Assembly: GCA_003342895.1 (NCBI GenBank)
Contig: PTFA01000276.1
Location: forward strand, 761,632 to 825,631
Direction: 5' to 3'
Source of the DNA: Casuarius casuarius
Lineage: Eukaryota; Chordata; Aves; Casuariiformes; Casuariidae
DNA length: 64,000 nucleotides
In this document: positions 1 to 32,737 of the stretch, piece after piece
How positions within the stretch are numbered: position 1 is the first letter of the stretch
Layout of the letters: each line of letters opens with the position of its first letter
Made by a program: the position numbers and the translations under genes
Notes under the pieces: model-generated
The model's database searches: none
Told to the model about the DNA's origin: nothing
What the model saw: the letters and a program-made list of their open reading frames with translations, nothing else

Positions 1-735
1 TCTGAGTCTGTCTGTGTAGACAGACACTCTATTAATCCATTTTTCAAAACCACTCAAGAGCTGTCACAAAAAACTGCAACTCCAGTAACAACCCTCTTGG
101 GAGTAAAAAATGAAGTCAGAAAGGGAAAGGGCTTTTTTTATCCCATCAACAATAATATTCCACCTGCTCCCTCTGCTTCCAAACAATCTTTGTCAGCAGT
201 TTCAAAGGAGGAAAACTGTTTGGCTCTATAGTGATTACAGAACTTCTCTGTAATACTAAAACATTCTGGTTTTAGATTTCACTTCTTGTATGTAGATGCC
301 TCACATATATATGGGTGGATAGAATTACAGAGGTAAAAGAATGTTGAACAACTTTCTTCTTTGGGAGCACATATTCCTTGTTTGGTTTTGTAAATCTAAC
401 TTCAGTATGTAAATAAAAAGCTGGGAAAGGAACCTTTAATGACTGGTGCCTTGAACTAGCCTTCAGAGAAAAACTAGATTCCACTTCAGACCCTGCAGCT
501 GACTTCCTATGTAACCATACAACTTGGTACTCCCCTTGGTTTCTTTGCTTCCAGCTCTGGGTTGGGAGGACAGGGAGGGGAGGGAGTGTCACTTATTTGA
601 TGAAAGACCTTTTTACAGTATGTTAAAACAGGGCTCAGTACAACAGGATCTCAGTCTCAACTGAAATCTTTATGGCCTTGCCACAGTGCAAGTAAATATT
701 TATTGTAGCCTGTATTTTCTATTGCATGATTTTAG
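1..735 (+). other. PPWD1 intron (3' end only)
   Basis: Intronic sequence upstream of the first visible PPWD1 exon, ending in the acceptor TTTTAG at 731-735. I see no exon here. A 106-codon open stretch on the minus strand (272-592) lacks splice sites or a recognisable protein and is treated as chance. Confidence 0.7.
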
Positions 736-2802
736 GTGCCCCAAAACAGTGGAAAACTTCTGTGTGCACAGCAGAAATGGCTATTACAATGGACACATAT
801 TTCACCGTATTATCAAGGTAACTTGTAAAAAGTGAATTTTTTGTTGGTTTACACAATGTAACTTTTAAGTCAGTTCTGTCAACACTTTCATTTCCCTTTT
901 GCACAGAGGATTTCTGGAATGGTTTTATAATTCCCTGTAAAGTCTGAACAATTCTGAGGTTTCTGAAGAGCTTTATCACTCAGTAGAGTTGCTTAATAGT
1001 TGTCCTGCAACTGACAAGGTAGAAAAAACCCTGAAATTTGAGAGAGAGATGAATTTGATAATCCTGCTTGAACTAGGATTTTATGCATTTTTTGTCAAAA
1101 TGGACATTCCTTGTAAGGCTACTTATTTTTGTTGCAACAGAGTCAAGTTGATACAACTTAAGTGTTTGCAGGAGGTAGAGATGTTCAGGTTTCTGTCCCT
1201 CACTAGCAGAGACCACTGAGTAATCTTATTTTTGACAAATAGTATGACTTAGAGATCCTAAACGCTCTGTTCCTTATCCACTTCATTTTAGCACTCACGT
1301 TATGTTGAGGAGTATGAAGCAGCTTGACTTACGCAGCAGCCTGGAGAATTTCACCTGGCATCGGACTTTTGCTCACTGACTCTATGAGATGATGCAGTAA
1401 CATATTCAATTTCTCTGCAGGGTTTCATGATTCAGACTGGTGACCCCACAGGTACAGGAATGGGAGGTGAAAGTATTTGGGGAGGAGAATTTGAAGATGA
1501 GTTTCATTCAACTTTACGACATGACAGACCTTATACGCTCAGTATGGCTAATGCAGGACCAAATACCAATGGATCTCAGTTTTTTATAACAGTGGTGCCG
1601 ACTGTAAGTAACACTAAAGGCTTAGTTTAAGGCCTGAGATGTTAACTATGTAGTAAAAATAAATACAGTAATTCTTATGGTGAAAAAGGAAAATAGTACT
1701 GTCCAAATAACCTTTGTTATTTTGGAAATAAGTGCTGCACACATGTACACTGTGTTGGCTTTACTGAAATACTCCTTTAAGAAAGGTATCTGTGATCATA
1801 AGAAGTCTTTTGATAGAGTAAGGGCCATATCAAATTCTAAGTAGGGCAGACATTTGCAGTTTTAGATTATTGGAATACTTAATATACTGGTTTATACGTG
1901 ATAGAATCTTGGCTATTGCTAAGATTGTTCCATGTTTTTGGACATGGTGCAGGGATGGCTTCTAAAATTGTCCATTCCTAGCTCTACAGAGAAACCAATA
2001 TTCAAGTTAGAAAACTTCCCTGTTAATACTTTAAACTGTGTGCAATTTCACAGCTAGAAAAAGAGATTTTGGTATATGAATCTAACAAATGCAAAACAAA
2101 TCCTTCAAGGTGTCACTTATATAAACTTTTTTTTATAGTACTTATTTCTAAATCATGTCTCAAAAAGCATCTCCTTGTTACATAATCTTGAAGGCTCATT
2201 AAGTTTATTTTGGTGCCTATACTGGGATTGCTAACTGGGCAAACTGTCTGTAGTGCCTGTCCAGTATTCTGGACTGACAAAAACCAAGCATACACTTAAA
2301 TTTTATCTGTGAGAATAGCATCAAATAGATGTATTGAAACAGCATTTTTGCAAACTAAGATTACACTTAAAAAAAGCTGTAAAATGCTATAGCATTGCTA
2401 GAACTTGTCTCCTCTGTAGTACTTTAAGAAAATCTTTTGGAAGATGAGTTTAAATGCATGTGAATGTGCATGAGCTGCACTGTTTTTCACTTGTTAAAAC
2501 AGCAGTTTGCACTTGCATGGCATTTAGTTTAATAGCCTGAATATATAAAAGGTATCTATCTTCACTTATTCTAGCTCAGTTTCTTCCTGGTTTGCATTTA
2601 ATGTACATGTTACTTTCTGTTTTAATGACTTTTTTTCTCCTCTTCTACCCTTGAACAGCCTTGGCTAGACAACAAGCACAGCGTGTTTGGACGGGTGACT
2701 AAAGGAATGGAAGTTGTTCAGAGAATCTCAAATGTAAAAGTCAATCCCAAAACTGACAAACCCTACGAGGATGTCAGCATCATTAATATCACTGTGAAGT
2801 AA
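736..2802 (+). CDS. PPWD1: PPWD1, last three coding exons (cyclophilin domain), 5' part outside window
   Basis: Peptidylprolyl isomerase domain and WD repeat protein 1, a nuclear, spliceosome-associated cyclophilin that catalyses cis-trans isomerisation of Xaa-Pro bonds. Coding exons are 736-817 (entering with one base of a split codon), 1421-1603 and 2659-2802, where TAA ends the frame. All junctions are GT-AG and the phases join cleanly. The visible 135 residues run from [15 protein letters not shown] through [14 protein letters not shown] and [15 protein letters not shown] to INITVK. Residues matching the cyclophilin A active site are all present: Arg of FHR, Phe and Gln of GFMIQ, Ala-Asn of MANAG, Gln and Phe of SQFF, and Trp, Leu and His of PWLDNKH. 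The isomerase therefore looks intact. The WD40 part and the start of the isomerase domain lie upstream of position 1. The gene is convergent with TRIM23. Identification comes from family knowledge of the C-terminus and is near certain. Confidence 0.96.
818..1420 (+). other. PPWD1 intron
   Basis: Intron with donor GTAACT at 818 and acceptor TTCTCTGCAG ending at 1420. Nothing else is recognised inside. Confidence 0.85.
1604..2658 (+). other. PPWD1 last intron
   Basis: Intron with donor GTAAGT at 1604 and acceptor ending AACAG at 2658. It is AT-rich, with no supported feature inside. Confidence 0.85.
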
Positions 2803-3225
2803 GCTAGGAGTTGAAGGTTCCAGCTTAAAAAAAGCCTCAGCACTGTGGGACTCAAAAGGACCCAGAAAAAAAGTTTTTCGGCTGCAAGAAGCCCCAGGAC
2901 ACAGCAGATATCAGTTCTACTACTTTTTAGGTACCTGAAGTACCATAAGCCTGTATTTTTAATAATTTTGTATTTTAAAGTAAAATCATATGCATGTTTC
3001 TTACAATGTCTACTGTTGTCCTTGTATCTCTCCTACACAAGACTGAAGGTATAAACCTACACCATGTCTCTTGATATCGTTTTTAATTAATATCAGTATC
3101 TAGCTGATATCTTAACCTCCTTTATTTGCATTTTCCAAATTTTACGTTTAATCCTTCTCACATCAATGAAATCTGTGGCAAAGTGTAGTCAACTCTTAAT
3201 AAATAGAAACTCTTCAATCACATGT
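2803..3225 (+). other. PPWD1: Probable PPWD1 3'UTR with poly(A) signal
   Basis: Non-coding sequence following the PPWD1 TAA. The first canonical AATAAA on the plus strand is at 3198-3203, about 400 nt past the stop, so the transcript probably ends near 3,215-3,230. The extent is inference from the signal alone. Confidence 0.5.
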
Positions 3226-4917
3226 TTATGCATCCAAAAGTAGATTAAATTACATACATGTCATAGCAAAACAATCTACCTGTCCTTTAGATTGATGTTT
3301 GTCTTCTATGTCCATTAGGCTGAAAGACCAGTAATCAACTACTGGAATGGCCAGTGCCTAAAGTCTCATGCAACTAGTGTGGTATTGCTAAAAGTGTTAT
3401 TTATCTTTTAAAGTTTGTTTCCTCATTACTCTAGCTCTAGGAGTCTGTTTCAAACTTGTTTTTACTTGAAGTCCTATCAAACATTACTTCTACTAAAATA
3501 TCTTTTCAGTTGAGATCATTGCCATCACTTATTTTAAACTGAGCTTGTCAGGTGTTCTGATGCAGTCTTCAAGGAAAGCTCAGCCAGCTTCTCAAGCTGT
3601 AGTGAACATATGGCTAAATATGGTCCTGTACTATGTTGGGTAACTAAGTCTACTCTACATACAGTAATTTTAACTTTGACCATTGCAGTGGTGCAAGACT
3701 CCAAAGAGTTCACATTTGTGGTGACTTGATTTATGAAACCAAGTGTTCCAATCACTTCAGGTCATCATCTTCATATGAGATGTTAAATAGAAGTTGAAAT
3801 CTACTCATGATGGCTCATACTCTCCAGTTTATTTTGCAGTGGAGATCTCTACTCCCTGCTACAAGTCTGCACATGTAACTAAGAATCATGATAGTACCTA
3901 ACCATCCAGAAGTAGCCTTCGAGCAGTTTTAGAAGTAGTAAGCCATAAGTAAAATATAATGGTAGCACTCATTCAGCAGCATAAAAGGAGATTCTAGTTA
4001 GTTAATTTAGCAATATAGATAATTTGCTTGTTTGACAAGTAGAAAAAGAATTGTTGAAGGTTTCATGATCTTCCAAGTTCAAGACATCCCATTTTTCTTC
4101 AACCAAAGGCAGCTGAATGTGGAGCTACAGCATGCTAAACTTGCAAATAAACTGGCCAGGAACACACAAGTGCTTTTAAAAGGTATATTTCTCTATACTC
4201 AAGTTTTTGTTCACAGAAAAGTATTTATTAGCATTTACTGTTGCTTTCCAAATGCAAAACAAGAGACTGGTAAACAGCATTAGTAGGCTTAAACTGTACT
4301 ACTTTAGGAGAATATAGTCCATTATGCAACTTTTTTTCTTCTTACAAAGGTCTGCAAATAATGGCAGAGTATTAACTCAGTTGTAATGCTGAAGCTGTAA
4401 AAGGGACATTCTTTTTCATTATTTAACCATATGTATTTCTAAGGTTAGGAATGCCCAGACCACAGATTTTCAGCTCATAACTAATTACATGGGTACAAAT
4501 AAAGGTCTGATTCCTATTGTAGAATTCAGGCTTGATAGGGAATGACTTTGTAGTACTTATAACTCATTTCAGGAATAAGAACACAGATCAGATTTCAGAT
4601 TTTCCATCTTCACATAATGAAGGGGGAGGTTTTGTTTACAGCTTCAGGAAGTGAAATAAGTCTAGCCACATCATTCCAGTAGGTCGTGGTGCATTTGTCT
4701 CATAACATTTCCTTGAAAGAAGATAACTAATCAAATTAATTCCTTCAAAAGCTGCAGTCATTAAGAAACTTATTTTCCGTGAAGATAAGGGATATCTTCA
4801 GGAATAAAGAAGGAATATGTTTACAGCAAGTTAAACATAACATCTCTATTCTTAAATGGCTTCTAATCAAAAAAAGGGAAAATTTAGTAACGCTAGTTCT
4901 TTAAAGGTTTTAGATTT
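3226..4917. other. Intergenic region between convergent PPWD1 and TRIM23
   Basis: AT-rich DNA between two convergent genes. Minus-strand AATAAA motifs (TTTATT on plus) at 4224-4229 and 4918-4923 are candidate TRIM23 poly(A) signals, so part of this stretch could be long 3'UTR. No coding exon is recognised. Confidence 0.5.
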
Positions 4918-7894
4918 TTTATTAAGAGATATTAATTTTTCTGGGCAACTAAACTGCAGCAGCTCAACTGTATCCACTGAAAGAGCCATTTCTTTCCAAA
5001 AATCACTACATAACATCCACATCTATTCCAAGAGATCAGAACAATAACCACTTCAGAAGAAAACCCTCAAGTACCACTCTATCCACAATAAATTTGAAGG
5101 TAACACACAGTACTGCCATATCAAGTGATTAAGCATTATTTTTCAGTTTGGTTAGACTTACTATTTTTGCACCAAGATTCATTAAAGAAAACCACACCAC
5201 CACCACTGAATGCTGTATTTACTCGGGTTCACATTTAAGTCAAAATCTTACAATAAGTTGTTCAGTCTTTTAAATAATCTATGTAGAGTAAGCTCTAGTT
5301 GAGGAAATATTTCAGTTGCACATTGCGTAAGTCAGTACACTAAAAACTAGAAGTTCAATAAAAATGGTGAAACAGCTTAAATTTACAACTGAAGCAGTTT
5401 ATATATAGTATTAAGTTATAATACAAATAAGCCTCTTAGTGTACCTATTAACACATAAGAGTTCACAGACAAACGCAACACTTATTTTCACAGTCACTTG
5501 AAGTCATCTTAAATAAGTTCCACTTAAAAACACTTTAATGGTAGCATTCCACACGTGTCACAAGCAATCCTTTTGTACTCAAAAATATGCATGAGTGAGT
5601 ATCTTTCTCTGCCCCCAAATGTACTGTTACAAAAAAAGCAAACTGGTCACCTTGAACATTTTAAAGTTCTAATTAGAACTACGGCTAACAGTTTGAAAGG
5701 CTTGTGTAACCAAAGCTTGAGCCAACTGAAACAAAAATTTCAGATTCAGGATTTTCTAAAGAATGCATGTCTTTTCTGTTAGAAGTATTCCAGAAAAGTA
5801 TCTACCACACTTAGCAGAACTTGTTCTTATTTTAAAAATAGAGCTATAAAAGGACAGTCAGCACTAACTAGATCTGGAACAGCTCTGCAGTACAGCCCAA
5901 GCAAATACTCAGGTCAGAGCAGCCAACTGTCTACTGTGCAAGAAGTTGCAGGCTGGGAAGGATGAACAGTTTTTAGTTGGCATGGTGCAACAAAACACCC
6001 TTCAGCCATTGTAAACTATGTACAAAAGTTATCAGGTGTTTTCCAAAGAAAGAGTAACTACCCCTTCTCAGTATCTGTACATGTCTGTAGGCATGTAAGC
6101 CTATTTCACAAACACCTACTTTAAAGCTTAGTGTTTTTTTCAGCTGCTCTTCAAGTCATTAGACTTGCTAAATCTGAAGCTGCATTTAACACCATTTTTG
6201 TGAAATTTAAGTAACAAGAGAAAGCTATAAGCAACTGTCATTAGGAGGGAGTAGTTACCACAACTGCTTCCTCTTGAAGTGCAAATGTACTAAATTACTT
6301 TTTCATACATTCTTAGCTTTACCTAATGTATGTAGTAGGAAAACGTCAGAAAATACTAGTACATAAGATACTAGTACAATAAAAGTCATAGCCACAGATG
6401 ATGGGATACATTTCTTCTCCAGACGAGGTTCAGAGCCCTTGCCAGATAAACAGGCTTTTCAGTGTGGCAAAAAACTCTGTGAAACAACACTGCTCAATTC
6501 TGCTGATTCTCCCTATTCATCTCTACCCCCAGAAGAAAAATGATGATATGCAATTTTGATCTATTGGCTATGCTCGCGGCAATTCCTCTACCGATGTGCA
6601 GAGGTGCATGGCATGGGTTCTTCAGCTGGCAATGGCTGCGCGGCTGAAGAAGGGCCAGAAGATTCTATACTAGGTGTGCATACCAGACAGAAGTTAGCTG
6701 AACTGTGTGCGCAGCAGAAAAGGAGACATCAGTAAGTCACTCCAACCTTCTCTAAATTTAAACAGTGCTACATCCATATTTCATGGGTTTGTGAACAAAT
6801 TACCTTTAAAAATAGAGGCACTGGTGACAGTTCATGTAGAAGACACAGTAAGAATGAACAGAATCTAAATACGGAAAGTTTACATCACATTTTACCATCT
6901 GATGTTCTAAGTAAGAGTTATAATTAGTTGTACACTGCTTTTACAAAAGGTTATTTAATATTTTAAGGCTACCACCTTATTCTGGAAGCGTGACCTCTAC
7001 ATAGAAGTACATAGTTGGACTGATGTTACACCACACTGCTTTTTTAGGAATTTTAAGCTTCATTTGACTTTGAGTCAAAACTTAAATCTCTAATTTAATC
7101 TCTAAAGACAGATTATGTCCTTAAGCATACACAAAACACTTCAACCTCAGTATTATTACATTCTGTCCATAATAATTTACCATGTGCACACTTTAAACAA
7201 CTCTTCCCCCACCACACCAAGCACACACACTAGCCAATGCCACAGCCCACTAGCAGTGCGACACTGTTCCCCATTCTCAATTCCCCCTCAATAAATTATA
7301 CTCCATTTCTTTCTGGTAGCAAACAGGTTAGCTAATAAATAAGGGGCAGAGGGAAATGATACTTTTCTCTTGCAGCATATTGACATGTAATTTTCAATGC
7401 CAACTTCAAGTGAATGCATTTTTAAGATACTAAGAGTAGCACCATTTGCTTCTGACCAACAGCCAGAGTTGACTATTCTAAATAGCTTGAGATGAACTTT
7501 AGAATGGTTTCTTGGGAAAGTATTTCTAAATCACTCAAATTTTCTGGTATCAATTAGCTATTGTGAGCATGTCGTGATTATCAGATGAATTCCAATGCAT
7601 ATATTTATCAGGGAAGAATTGTAACAGCCTAATTTCACGAGAAAGAATTTCAAGGCACCCTTGTAACTAGCCCATCACATTACTTGTAAAGGTAACAGAT
7701 TTCAAAAACACTGTAACAATTGCACAAATTTACTGAACCCATTATCAAATCTAGGATGAAAGGCTTATATTTTTCTGTAACCACCAAGTGAAATAAAGTC
7801 CCCTCTTCAGACAGCAGACCCATCTACAGCATCCTAAATCGTGCGAACAAAACAAAAGAATTAACTACAACCTTTAATTGCGACTGCTCTGAAA
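4918..7894 (-). other. TRIM23: Probable TRIM23 3'UTR
   Basis: Sequence downstream of the TRIM23 stop (TAG, 7897-7895). Candidate minus-strand poly(A) signals are ATTAAA at 5537-5532 and AATAAA at 4923-4918, giving a 3'UTR of about 2.4-3.0 kb. The true end cannot be fixed without transcripts. A plus-strand open segment with several CpGs at 6547-6735 stands out and is reported separately. Confidence 0.45.
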
Positions 7895-29013
<21,119 letters not shown>

Positions 29014-29044
29014 CTTGGGGAGGGCGGAGCCACGCGGCGACCGG

Positions 29045-29051
29045 CCGGAAG
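29045..29051 (+). promoter_or_regulatory. ETS/GABPA core site
   Basis: CCGGAAG, the ETS-family core, lies about 32 bp upstream of the TRIM23 start codon inside the CpG island. Confidence 0.55.
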
Positions 29052-29104
29052 GGGCTGGCGGGGGCCCGCCCCACCCCGCAGGCGCCGCTCCGGCCGTGGG
29101 TAGG

Positions 29105-29113
29105 GCGCATGCG
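29105..29113. promoter_or_regulatory. NRF1-type palindromic site
   Basis: GCGCATGCG is close to the NRF1 consensus and is common in CpG-island bidirectional promoters. It sits about 92 bp upstream of the TRIM23 start codon. Confidence 0.6.
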
Positions 29114-29160
29114 GTACCCCCTCCGGGTCTGCGCCCGGCTCTGGCGACTGGCATCAGAGA

Positions 29161-29185
29161 GCTACCGTTCCCATCATGCCGCGCG
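29161..29185 (+). promoter_or_regulatory. ZNF143/Staf-like binding site
   Basis: The element matches about 20 of 25 positions of the long ZNF143 (Staf) motif as I know it: CTAC, TTCCCA, CATGCC and CGCG are retained in the right spacing. It lies 10 bases before the N gap, within the divergent promoter. Confidence 0.6.
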
Positions 29186-29195
29186 GCACGGACCC

Positions 29196-29810
29196 NNNNN
29201 NNNNNNNNNNNNNNNNNNNNNNNNNNNNNNNNNNNNNNNNNNNNNNNNNNNNNNNNNNNNNNNNNNNNNNNNNNNNNNNNNNNNNNNNNNNNNNNNNNNN
29301 NNNNNNNNNNNNNNNNNNNNNNNNNNNNNNNNNNNNNNNNNNNNNNNNNNNNNNNNNNNNNNNNNNNNNNNNNNNNNNNNNNNNNNNNNNNNNNNNNNNN
29401 NNNNNNNNNNNNNNNNNNNNNNNNNNNNNNNNNNNNNNNNNNNNNNNNNNNNNNNNNNNNNNNNNNNNNNNNNNNNNNNNNNNNNNNNNNNNNNNNNNNN
29501 NNNNNNNNNNNNNNNNNNNNNNNNNNNNNNNNNNNNNNNNNNNNNNNNNNNNNNNNNNNNNNNNNNNNNNNNNNNNNNNNNNNNNNNNNNNNNNNNNNNN
29601 NNNNNNNNNNNNNNNNNNNNNNNNNNNNNNNNNNNNNNNNNNNNNNNNNNNNNNNNNNNNNNNNNNNNNNNNNNNNNNNNNNNNNNNNNNNNNNNNNNNN
29701 NNNNNNNNNNNNNNNNNNNNNNNNNNNNNNNNNNNNNNNNNNNNNNNNNNNNNNNNNNNNNNNNNNNNNNNNNNNNNNNNNNNNNNNNNNNNNNNNNNNN
29801 NNNNNNNNNN
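29196..29810. other. Assembly gap, 615 N
   Basis: A run of N inside the GC-rich promoter island, followed directly by a G-run. The missing bases very likely include the first exon of TRAPPC13, because no sequence coding its N-terminus is visible on either side. Confidence 0.99.
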
Positions 29811-29950
29811 GGGGGGGGGCTCGGCCCGGAGCCAGCCGGGGGAGGGGGGGCGGCACCGTGGGCACAAGGGGCCTCGGCGGAGCGGGGGGCGGCGAAGCTG
29901 TTTCCAGAGCGGTGTTTCCCCGCGCTCGGTAGGCGCCGGGCCTGGTCGGG

Positions 29951-31850
29951 CCCTTGAGGTTTTTCGGTTTATTTGCATTTTGCAAAAGCGTTTCGGCAGT
30001 TGCCGTGAAATCTTTTTTTAGGTTTCCTTTCCAGTTTAGAGAGCTTTTTGCCCTTTTAACCCTTTGCTCAATGGGCAGCTGCTGGCTTTATTCGAGTGTC
30101 ACGAAGGTGAAAATAAAAATGTAGGTGCCTGTCAGGTACCTGGCGGAATTTAGTGCAAAAATCAAGACAGCTCTGTAAAGAAATTGATGTTTCTACTGGC
30201 AGGTGTGTACCAATAAATTAGCAATCAAAGCACTGAAAAGCCTACTTTCACCTTACTTCAGTCAATATATATATATATTTCTCCTTTTCTACCAGTGCTT
30301 GTTTTGAAAATAGATGTAGCTTGTTGTGTAAGAATAATAAATAGTTACAGCTTCAATTATGCAAACATTCTAAATCAGTGAGACTATTCAGTCTCCTAAA
30401 GCAGTGCACATGTGTAGATGACTTCAGAATCCATTTTCTGTCAATACACTAGTTTCATAGTGCTCCTGGAGAGAGTTTTTATGCTGTCTGCCTCTTAGAG
30501 TAAAATCTGTTAATCATAATTCAAAGATAATAACAAGTGTTTTTTCATATATGTGTGTACACACACACATAGATGCACTCAAAACCAAAAAACCCAGAAC
30601 ATAAAACAGCATCAGCCGCCACTGCAATGATATGATCTATCATTGTTTTGCTGTTGTGAGGCATCGGTAGAATCCTTGGCCTTGTATTGAACTTAGTGCG
30701 GTGTCAAGGCTGTAGATTTTGCAAATAGAAGTGAAAGGCATCTGGATTTCTTTGCATTTTGTATATTTTAAGCAAAATTTAGATGGTACAATGATTAGGC
30801 AATTCTAGGTTTTATTGTTTTAAACATTATTGTCCATTGTTGGTGTCTGGTGGGGAGCCTGGCAGGATTGCAAACTTGTTTAGAGGAAAAAAAAATGGAG
30901 AGCAAAAGAGTGCATGTGTTTTATGTTATGTTTTATAGTAGCATTTGTTGGGGGGGACATAATATAATTTTCCCATGAAAGAAAATAATGTTGATATTTT
31001 TAAAATATGTGTTCTTAAGTTATTTGAAAAGAATGGTTACATGTATGACTCAAAAGCTTCAAGAGTGAAACTAAATATATAGTTCTGATGTAAAATAGAA
31101 AAAAAATCAGACACAGGTGCTGTTTGTCCATAGCACTTTCCCTTTAATGTACGATTTTAAAGACAGTTATACTTGTCAGTACTATTTCGGGAAGGACTTT
31201 TTCATTGTTGTAACACCAAATGTTTTACAGCTGCTTTCTATTTTCTTGGTTAGCCTGTGAAAAATAGTATTTTCCTCTTTATTTTCTTTAAATAGATTTG
31301 ATTGGCAAATCCGATATAATAGGTAGTGGTAATTCTGTGTCTTATTAATGATGGTAATATTTTAAATGAATTATTTTACTTTCACTTCATACCTTGATAT
31401 ACATGTTGATAATATAGTGCCATATGTGTGCATAGTAATCTTTGGGAGAAGAGAATTGTGATTGCCTTAGCATGGAAAATTTGAGATCTGAGACAACTTC
31501 TGAATTGTCCTTAATTGCAAAAACAAATCACTTTAATATCCATCAGAAAGATATGACAAGAATAATGATGGGTTTTAGTGGATGACAAGGATGAGGTGGT
31601 GACAGTGAAAAGAATACTCTTGAGAGGGACAGCATCGAGCAAACTATGTGCGTACAGGTAATGTTCTGTGTATTGAAGTTATGCTGGCAATGATGGGATA
31701 CAGTCACTAATATTCAGCATGGGTAAAGTAGAAATGTTCTGATATGTATCTCTAGTTTATTTTTACAACATGTTGCTTTTTTACAAACTATCCTAGCAAT
31801 ATGTTTCTTAATATGGTAGTATCTTATTCTTTATAATACTTCTGCTTTAG
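29951..31850 (+). other. TRAPPC13 intron 1, part before SHLD3
   Basis: AT-rich intronic DNA between the promoter island and the SHLD3-bearing exon. It holds an (AT)n run at about 30,266-30,279 and a GT/CA patch at about 30,553-30,571. No coding feature is supported. Confidence 0.7.
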
Positions 31851-31987
31851 GTCCTGTTTTCCACTGGTCTTTGCAGCACGAGGCAAGGAAATTCTTGTAA
31901 ATAAGATGTGTTTCAGTCTAGATTTGAGAATCCAAATCAAGAGACTGTTCCTTTTACTAAGAATAACTGGATACCTGCAGTGCAAGC
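31851..31987 (+). other. SHLD3: Probable SHLD3 5'UTR segment with overlapping uORF start
   Basis: The sequence CTTCTGCTTTAG ending at 31,850 is a plausible acceptor for the SHLD3 exon; a second AG lies at 31,875-31,876. Within this leader, ATG at 31,906 (A at -3) opens a 69-codon frame ending at 32,115 that overlaps the SHLD3 start in another frame. The exon border is inferred. Confidence 0.5.
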
Positions 31988-32737
31988 ATGGAGGTGGTCT
32001 TGCATTATCGACCACACCAGACAGATCTATTAAAACTGCAAAAATTTGCAGAAGCAGCAGTGAAGGAGTTTCCCATTCGTCAGTTACCAAGATTTACACC
32101 CTGGTTTCCAAATGATTTATACAGACTTCCCCTCAAACCAAAAAGGCAGCCACCAATTATCTCTTGTGAGGAAGCCGAAGAATTGAAACAACTTTCTACA
32201 GCTTCAGAATGTATTGTAGGATCTCCTGATTATGACTGCACAAAAAATCTCCTTGAGTTTCAGTCTAACATGAGACGTGGGCAGACTTTAATCCAAGCTC
32301 AAACTGTTCACAGACCAGTTAACTTGGAGAATCAAGAAGAACCACCATCTAATGGAAAACAAAAATTGAAAAGATCTTGGAGTGTCTCTCTCCCTAGCCC
32401 TAAGATCAAAGAAAAGATTCTTCCTTTGTCTCAAGAACTGCAGAATAATTTGGAAAGACTGAAGCTGCATGTATTTTATAGAGCAAAGTGGACAATCGAA
32501 CAGTCTATTTGTAATAATCAAACTTTGGAGGACATCTGGATAAAATTGAATAGGCTCATCAAACAGAATGAATTGCCATCTTGCAATGCTACAATCCAAA
32601 GATCTGTGGGCCAGATATGGATTTTCTGTGATATATTATACTGTGAATATGTTAGAAATATTCTTAGGGAAAGGCTAAGCCTTACTGATAAAATGAATTT
32701 GCTTGTGCATAAATTTGGCATTATTTTTAGCTTATAA
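31988..32737 (+). CDS. SHLD3: SHLD3, shieldin complex subunit 3, complete single-exon ORF, 249 aa
   Basis: Subunit of shieldin (SHLD1-SHLD2-SHLD3-REV7), which acts downstream of 53BP1 and RIF1 at DNA double-strand breaks to limit end resection and favour end joining. SHLD3 tethers REV7 (MAD2L2). Sequence hallmarks are an N-terminus EVVLHYRP, a Trp/Pro-rich segment FTPWFP at 36-41, a basic proline-rich REV7-binding region LPLKPKRQPP at 47-56, KRSWSVSLPS at 128-137, and the most conserved C-terminus with ELPSCNATIQR and GQIWIFCDILYCEYV. The length equals that of the mammalian protein within a residue or two. The ATG has A at -3 and G at +4. The ORF lies in TRAPPC13 intron 1 in the same orientation, so it is probably expressed from the shared promoter by splicing into an acceptor at 31,850. 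An overlapping upstream ORF may restrain translation. Confidence 0.95.
   Translation: MEVVLHYRPHQTDLLKLQKFAEAAVKEFPIRQLPRFTPWFPNDLYRLPLKPKRQPPIISCEEAEELKQLSTASECIVGSPDYDCTKNLLEFQSNMRRGQTLIQAQTVHRPVNLENQEEPPSNGKQKLKRSWSVSLPSPKIKEKILPLSQELQNNLERLKLHVFYRAKWTIEQSICNNQTLEDIWIKLNRLIKQNELPSCNATIQRSVGQIWIFCDILYCEYVRNILRERLSLTDKMNLLVHKFGIIFSL

Noticed and set aside
272..592. 106-codon minus-strand ORF in the PPWD1 intron
   Set aside because: No acceptor or donor borders and no recognisable protein; consistent with chance.
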